From Oscillospiraceae bacterium (GTDB lineage Bacteria; Bacillota; Clostridia; Oscillospirales; Ruminococcaceae), in the NCBI GenBank assembly GCA_020024175.1, contig JAHHUB010000044.1, positions 1 through 10,568 on the forward strand: a stretch of DNA of 10,568 bases. The letters run 5' to 3'. A program made the translations under genes and the position numbers. The notes under the pieces are model-generated. The model was not told the DNA's origin, searched no databases, and was given only the letters and a program-made list of their open reading frames with translations. Below, in pieces: positions 7,132 to 10,568 of this stretch. How positions within the stretch are numbered: position 1 is the stretch's first letter; each line of letters opens with the position of its first letter.

Positions 7132-7919
7132 TGATAAAATTAATGACAGAAATTACCGAAGCAGAAATGGCATATGAATTTGACCCTGTTTTGGGAGCCA
7201 GAATTTATACTCTATATAACTGCTATGGAAATGATTATCCTTTCACCAGACTTTGGGTTTGTTACAACGAAAATAAAGAAATTACAGCTTGTATAAGCAT
7301 AATGAGCGGAGTGGCAACTATTGCCGCTTCCGCTCAGTGTGATTTTGAGGAATTAGCATTGTTTTTCGGCAAAGACAGCACTGTAGATGTGTTTGAGATT
7401 GATGAAGAAACAGGTAAAATATTTAATAACTATTTAAACTATAATTTTACCAAAAGACCTATTATGAAGTTTTTTGGTAATTTTGAGTATGATGGCTCTA
7501 AATGTTCCATTTACACTGATGTGTTGAAATTCTCTTTTAAAATATTGAAAAACAGCGACCCTGAATTTAAAGATATTGATTTTATCTCCTGGTTTTATGA
7601 TATACATAAACGCTGTAAAAATCAGCTTTGTCAGATTTTTGCGGTAAAATATAACGGAAAATGGGTGTCTACAGGAGGATATTATATTTCAAGTCCCATA
7701 AGTGTGGTAATAGGGGGTATAGCTACAGAGCCAGATTACAGAAAAATGGGTTTTGCATCGGAATTGGTAAAAAAACTCACCCATATAATATTGGAGCAGA
7801 AAAAAGACCCTTTTCTGATAGCAGCTAAAGAAGATTTGACGAGATTTTATGAAAAGCTGGGATATAGGCGTGTCAGTGATGAAATGTGCATAGAAGTTCC
7901 GTCAGATAAAATAAATTAA
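7131..7919 (+). CDS. GNAT family N-acetyltransferase
   Basis: This is a 262-aa cytosolic protein. The C-terminal part is a GNAT fold: the beta-strand ISVVIGGIATEPDYR (190-204) is followed by the acetyl-CoA pyrophosphate loop R-K-M-G-F-A (204-209), a helix, and the late motif FYEKLGYRR (239-247). The first ~150 residues are longer than a minimal GNAT and I do not recognise a separate domain; they may be a degenerate first GNAT half. The substrate (amine, peptide or amino acid) is unknown. ATG 7131 overlaps the TAA of the M42 gene by one base (TAATG) and no strong ribosome binding site precedes it, so translation probably depends on ribosomes finishing the peptidase. That coupling suggests a linked role but does not prove it. 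The next gene begins 22 nt after its stop. Confidence 0.8.
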   Translation: MIKLMTEITEAEMAYEFDPVLGARIYTLYNCYGNDYPFTRLWVCYNENKEITACISIMSGVATIAASAQCDFEELALFFGKDSTVDVFEIDEETGKIFNNYLNYNFTKRPIMKFFGNFEYDGSKCSIYTDVLKFSFKILKNSDPEFKDIDFISWFYDIHKRCKNQLCQIFAVKYNGKWVSTGGYYISSPISVVIGGIATEPDYRKMGFASELVKKLTHIILEQKKDPFLIAAKEDLTRFYEKLGYRRVSDEMCIEVPSDKIN

Positions 7920-7941
7920 AAGAAAAATCCTTGGAGGAAAA

Positions 7942-9219
7942 ATGTATAACAAGTTTTTTAAAATAGATGAACAAATTATAAAAGCCGCAGAAAAAGCGGA
8001 GGAAAATTCAAAGGAAATTTTTAAAGAGATTGACAGAATAGCTGAGCACAATACATATAAAGTGCTGAAAGCTTTTGCAGATAAAAAAGTAAGTGAATCT
8101 TATTTTGTAGGTACAACAGGCTATGGTTATGGTGATCGGGGCAGAGATATGCTTGATGAAATCATGGCTCAGCTTATGGGAGCGGAAGATGCTATTATAA
8201 GACATAGTTTTGCATCAGGCACTCATGCCATTGCCACTATGCTTTTTGGTGTTTTGCGTCCGGGTGATACTATGGTCAGCATTACAGGTACACCTTATGA
8301 TACACTTCATGGTGTAATAGGACTTACCAAGGAAAAAGGAAAAGGTTCTTTAAAAGATTTTGGAATAAATTACAGGGAACTTCCGCTTTTGGCTGACGGT
8401 TCAGTTGATATGGAAGGAATACCTAATGCCATTAAAGGTGCAAAAATGGCATATATTCAGCGTTCCAGAGGTTATAGTTTAAGACCTTCTTTGACAGTTG
8501 AAGTGATAGAACAAATCTGTAAAAAAATCCGCTCTGTAGATAAGGATATAATTATCGCTGTTGATAACTGCTATGGTGAATTTGTACAGGAAAAAGAACC
8601 CTGTGAAGTTGGAGCTGATTTGGTTGTTGGATCTCTTATTAAAAACCCGGGGGGCGGTATTGCCAAAACAGGGGGATATATAGCGGGAAAAGCTGATTTA
8701 ATTGAACTTTGTGCCTGTCGTGTTACCACTTCCAGCACAGGAAGAGAAATTGGCTGTTCTTTGGGTGAAAACCGTAATATGTATATGGGATTATTTTTTG
8801 CACCAACAGTTGTTGCCTCAGCAGTAAAGACTGCAGTTCTTACAGCGTCAATGTTTAAAGATTTTGGATTTAAAGTTACTCCGGAACCTGATGAAAAACG
8901 GGGTGATATAATTGAAGCTGTAATTTTAGGAGATGAAGAAAAACTGGTTGCATTCTGTCAAGGTGTACAAAAAGGAGCGCCTGTTGATTCCTTTGTTGTA
9001 CCGGAGGCATGGGATATGCCGGGTTATGACAGCAAGGTTATTATGGCAGCAGGAGCATTTACAGGCGGAGCTTCCATTGAACTTTCCGCTGATGCACCTA
9101 TCCGAGAACCATTTGCCGCATGGCTGCAAGGCGGACTTAATTATCCGTCAGGAAAAATCGGTGTAATGCTGGCAGCTCAGTCCATGTTTGAAAGAGGACT
9201 TATTAATCCTAAAAATTAA
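7942..9219 (+). CDS. Methionine gamma-lyase / aluminium resistance (YnbB) family PLP enzyme
   Basis: This is a cytosolic fold-type I PLP enzyme of 425 aa, related to Cys/Met-metabolism lyases. The features in order are a helical N-terminus with GYGYGDRGRD, the phosphate-binding segment SFASGTHA (89-96), the PLP-ring Asp in VDNCYGEF (D208), and the probable Schiff-base lysine K234 in SLIKNPGGG. The C-terminal domain ends with QGGLNYPSGKIGVML. This order is that of the family to which B. subtilis YnbB belongs (Pfam Met_gamma_lyase). Members are labelled 'methionine gamma-lyase' or 'aluminium resistance protein', but their physiological reaction is poorly established, so the substrate should be regarded as open. 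GGAGG (7933-7937) lies 4 nt before ATG 7942. In many Bacillota this gene sits near hfq/miaA or glnR; here it is among peptidases and acetyltransferases. Confidence 0.88.
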   Translation: MYNKFFKIDEQIIKAAEKAEENSKEIFKEIDRIAEHNTYKVLKAFADKKVSESYFVGTTGYGYGDRGRDMLDEIMAQLMGAEDAIIRHSFASGTHAIATMLFGVLRPGDTMVSITGTPYDTLHGVIGLTKEKGKGSLKDFGINYRELPLLADGSVDMEGIPNAIKGAKMAYIQRSRGYSLRPSLTVEVIEQICKKIRSVDKDIIIAVDNCYGEFVQEKEPCEVGADLVVGSLIKNPGGGIAKTGGYIAGKADLIELCACRVTTSSTGREIGCSLGENRNMYMGLFFAPTVVASAVKTAVLTASMFKDFGFKVTPEPDEKRGDIIEAVILGDEEKLVAFCQGVQKGAPVDSFVVPEAWDMPGYDSKVIMAAGAFTGGASIELSADAPIREPFAAWLQGGLNYPSGKIGVMLAAQSMFERGLINPKN

Positions 9220-9243
9220 AATAAGACAAAAGGACAGAATATT

Positions 9244-9762
9244 ATGAAAATAGAAAAAATCATAACAGACAGACTTGTTATCAGAGAATTTACTTCTAAT
9301 GATGCAGAATTTGCTTTTTCAATATGGAATAATCCCTAAACAGGGGAATATCTTCCCGACCCTACTGATATAAACCCGGAAGAAAAACAAAAACTTTTAA
9401 AACAATATGAAACTTTGGGAGAGGATGACCAGTGTTGTTATCTTATTTCCGAAGATAAAATTACAGGTGAAAGAATAGGCACTTGCAGTTTTATGGCAGA
9501 TAAAAATAATGTTTATGATTTGGCTTATTGTGTTGATAAAAAACACTGGGGAAAGGGTTATGCCACAGAAACAGCAAAAGCTCTTATAAATTATGCCAAG
9601 GCTCACAGTGGAGAAAAAGCCACAATTTGGGTAAATAAGAGAAATGCTGCTTCCAACAAAGTGGCTCAAAAATGCGGAGGAGTTCCGGTTAAGGAGAGTT
9701 CCTATATAAAAAGAGGCACCGATCAGCGTTATGAAGATGTAATGTATGAAATAGTACTCTAA
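9244..9762 (+). pseudogene. RimJ/RimL-like GNAT acetyltransferase gene interrupted by TAA
   Basis: Reading from ATG 9244 (AGGA at 9231-9234, 9 nt upstream) gives a standard GNAT start (KIEKIITDRLVIREFTSNDA) up to WNNP. An in-frame TAA follows at 9337-9339 (codon 32). The same frame then continues without a break to the stop at 9762: TGEYLPDP directly after the TAA, then ITGERIGTCSF, YCVDKKHWGKGYATE (acetyl-CoA loop around 101-108) and NAASNKVAQKCGG. Without the TAA the product would be 172 aa, the normal length for RimJ/RimL-type GNATs, which acetylate protein N-termini, amino sugars or similar amines. Related proteins have a sense residue at the interruption (commonly Lys or Glu), one substitution away from TAA. 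The downstream part could only start at weak internal codons such as TTG 9415, which lacks a good ribosome site and would miss the N-terminal strand. A sequencing error, a fresh nonsense mutation or read-through are all possible. Confidence 0.82.
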
Positions 9763-9791
9763 TAAAAAGTTTTACAGGGAGAATAACAGAA

Positions 9792-10403
9792 ATGAAGATA
9801 ATTTTTTTACATGGATTAGGACAGACAGCACAGGACTGGAATGAAGTGGTAAAACAGATTCCCCGTTTTGATACAGATTGTTTGAAGCTTTTTTCAGCAA
9901 ATAAAAATGATATTACTTATTTGAGTATTCTCTCTGAACTTGAGAAAAAGTATGAAGATACTACAGAGCCTTTTGTACTATGCGGGATTTCTTTGGGAGC
10001 AATTCTTGCACTGGATTATACAATTCGCCATAAAGACAAAGTATCCTCACTGATTTTAATAGGTGTACAATACAAAGTACCAAGTTTGATTATTGATTTT
10101 CAGAATTTTATTTTCCGCTGTATGCCGCAGAAAGCCTTTAAAAATATGGGGATATCAAAAAACAGCATGATAAAACTGTCTCATTCCATGCGTTCATTGG
10201 ATTTTACACCAAAGCTAAAGGAAATTACTTGTCCGGTTACAATTATCTGCGGTGAAAAAGATTATGCAAACAAAAAGGCATCCATACAGCTAAATGCACA
10301 GCTGTCCAAATCGAAATTATATATTATACCAAATGCAGGACATGAAGTTAATAAATCCGCCCCCAATGAGATTGCTGCTATTCTCACAAATGAAAACAGT
10401 TGA
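9792..10403 (+). CDS. Small alpha/beta hydrolase
   Basis: This is a compact 203-aa alpha/beta hydrolase, probably a cytosolic esterase- or lipase-like enzyme; there is no signal peptide. Visible motifs are the oxyanion-hole HGLG (7-10) right after the first strand, the nucleophile elbow GISLG (S67 in 65-69), the acid D157 in ICGEKDYAN, and H184 in NAGHEVN, giving a complete Ser-Asp-His triad. Cap sequence between the nucleophile and the acid is short (about 100-145, rich in hydrophobic and basic residues, IDFQNFIFRCMPQKAF). The substrate cannot be assigned. AGGGAG (9776-9781) lies 10 nt before ATG 9792. It follows the broken GNAT gene by 29 nt and is the last gene of the unit; the terminator begins about 40 nt after its stop. 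Confidence 0.85.
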   Translation: MKIIFLHGLGQTAQDWNEVVKQIPRFDTDCLKLFSANKNDITYLSILSELEKKYEDTTEPFVLCGISLGAILALDYTIRHKDKVSSLILIGVQYKVPSLIIDFQNFIFRCMPQKAFKNMGISKNSMIKLSHSMRSLDFTPKLKEITCPVTIICGEKDYANKKASIQLNAQLSKSKLYIIPNAGHEVNKSAPNEIAAILTNENS

Positions 10404-10445
10404 TGCGAAAAGATTATCAGAATGTAAGAGTACCAAAATTCACAA

Positions 10446-10488
10446 AAAATCAGCCATTGCAGAAATTATTTCTGCAATGGCTGATTTT
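10446..10488. terminator. Bidirectional intrinsic terminator
   Basis: Perfect 19-bp arms (10446-10464 and 10470-10488) flank a 5-nt loop ATTAT. The stem contains the GC-richer core CAGCCATTGCAG, starts in an A-tract and ends in TTTTATTTG. On the + strand this terminates the murD-to-hydrolase unit. The A-tract on the other side lets the same hairpin act on minus-strand transcripts, which would fit a convergent gene just beyond the window. Confidence 0.85.
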
Positions 10489-10568
10489 ATTTGTAGTTGT
10501 AAATTTTTAAAAAGAGTATATTTTTATAAAATATAAATTATTCCATAAACTTTTGTTTTTGCATTGAA

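Noticed and set aside
9337..9339. Genetic-code reassignment of TAA
   Set aside because: TAA serves as the normal terminator of several intact genes here, including argS-adjacent DUF1934 and murD, and no other gene carries an internal TAA.
9331..9349. Small hairpin with the premature TAA in its loop as a recoding signal
   Set aside because: Only three C-G pairs and one wobble flank the stop. This is too weak, and the stop context does not match any read-through signal I know.
9415..9762. A separate 115-aa gene starting at TTG 9415
   Set aside because: It is the in-frame remainder of the interrupted GNAT gene. It has no ribosome site and would lack the first strand and helix of the fold.
10294..10536. 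80-residue + strand frame at the window end
   Set aside because: It overlaps the hydrolase in another frame and reads straight through the terminator hairpin; it shows no family features.
1..10568. CRISPR arrays, insertion sequences, tRNA or rRNA genes
   Set aside because: No regularly spaced repeats, transposase motifs, terminal inverted repeats, or tRNA/rRNA signatures were found by eye; intergenic gaps are too short for most of these.

Overview
The window is AT-rich DNA with strong GGAGG-type ribosome binding sites, some TTG starts, and every gene on the + strand. Base composition, protein style (MurD of the 'GSDGKTTT / NDTMATTP' type, DUF1934 next to argS, a YnbB-type PLP enzyme, two M42 aminopeptidases) and sigma-A-like promoters point to an anaerobic low-GC Bacillota, most likely a clostridial lineage. 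I cannot place it to genus.

Region 1 (1-3570) is a three-gene housekeeping unit. A good extended -10 promoter at 107-135 lies ahead of ddl (D-alanine--D-alanine ligase). Next come a small DUF1934/YwiB-like protein that starts at a TTG, and argS (arginyl-tRNA synthetase). The unit ends at a long hairpin plus T-run at 3506-3570. The DUF1934-argS pairing is also known from Bacillus subtilis (ywiB-argS).

Region 2 (3593-10488) looks like one long transcription unit. A second good promoter (TTGTTA, 17 nt, TATAAT) drives murD, which starts at TTG 3655 behind a GGAGGGG site. Tightly packed behind murD are two divergent M42 metallo-aminopeptidases, both 339 aa; a GNAT acetyltransferase that overlaps the second peptidase by one base (TAATG); a PLP-dependent methionine gamma-lyase / 'aluminium resistance' (YnbB) family enzyme; a second, RimJ/RimL-like GNAT gene interrupted by an in-frame TAA at codon 32; and a compact alpha/beta hydrolase with an intact Ser-Asp-His triad. 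A 19-bp perfect hairpin flanked by A and T tracts (10446-10488) closes the unit and could work in both directions.

How the genes work together: ddl and murD supply two separate steps of peptidoglycan precursor synthesis (the D-Ala-D-Ala dipeptide, and addition of D-Glu to UDP-MurNAc-L-Ala). The M42 enzymes and the PLP lyase-like enzyme would fit peptide and amino-acid turnover, but nothing in the sequence ties them mechanistically to murD. I see no mobile element, CRISPR array, tRNA, rRNA or phage gene. I do not see a convincing new multi-gene system. The best leads are the broken acetyltransferase, the tandem divergent M42 pair with a different acidic metal ligand, and the unusual murD-led gene neighbourhood.
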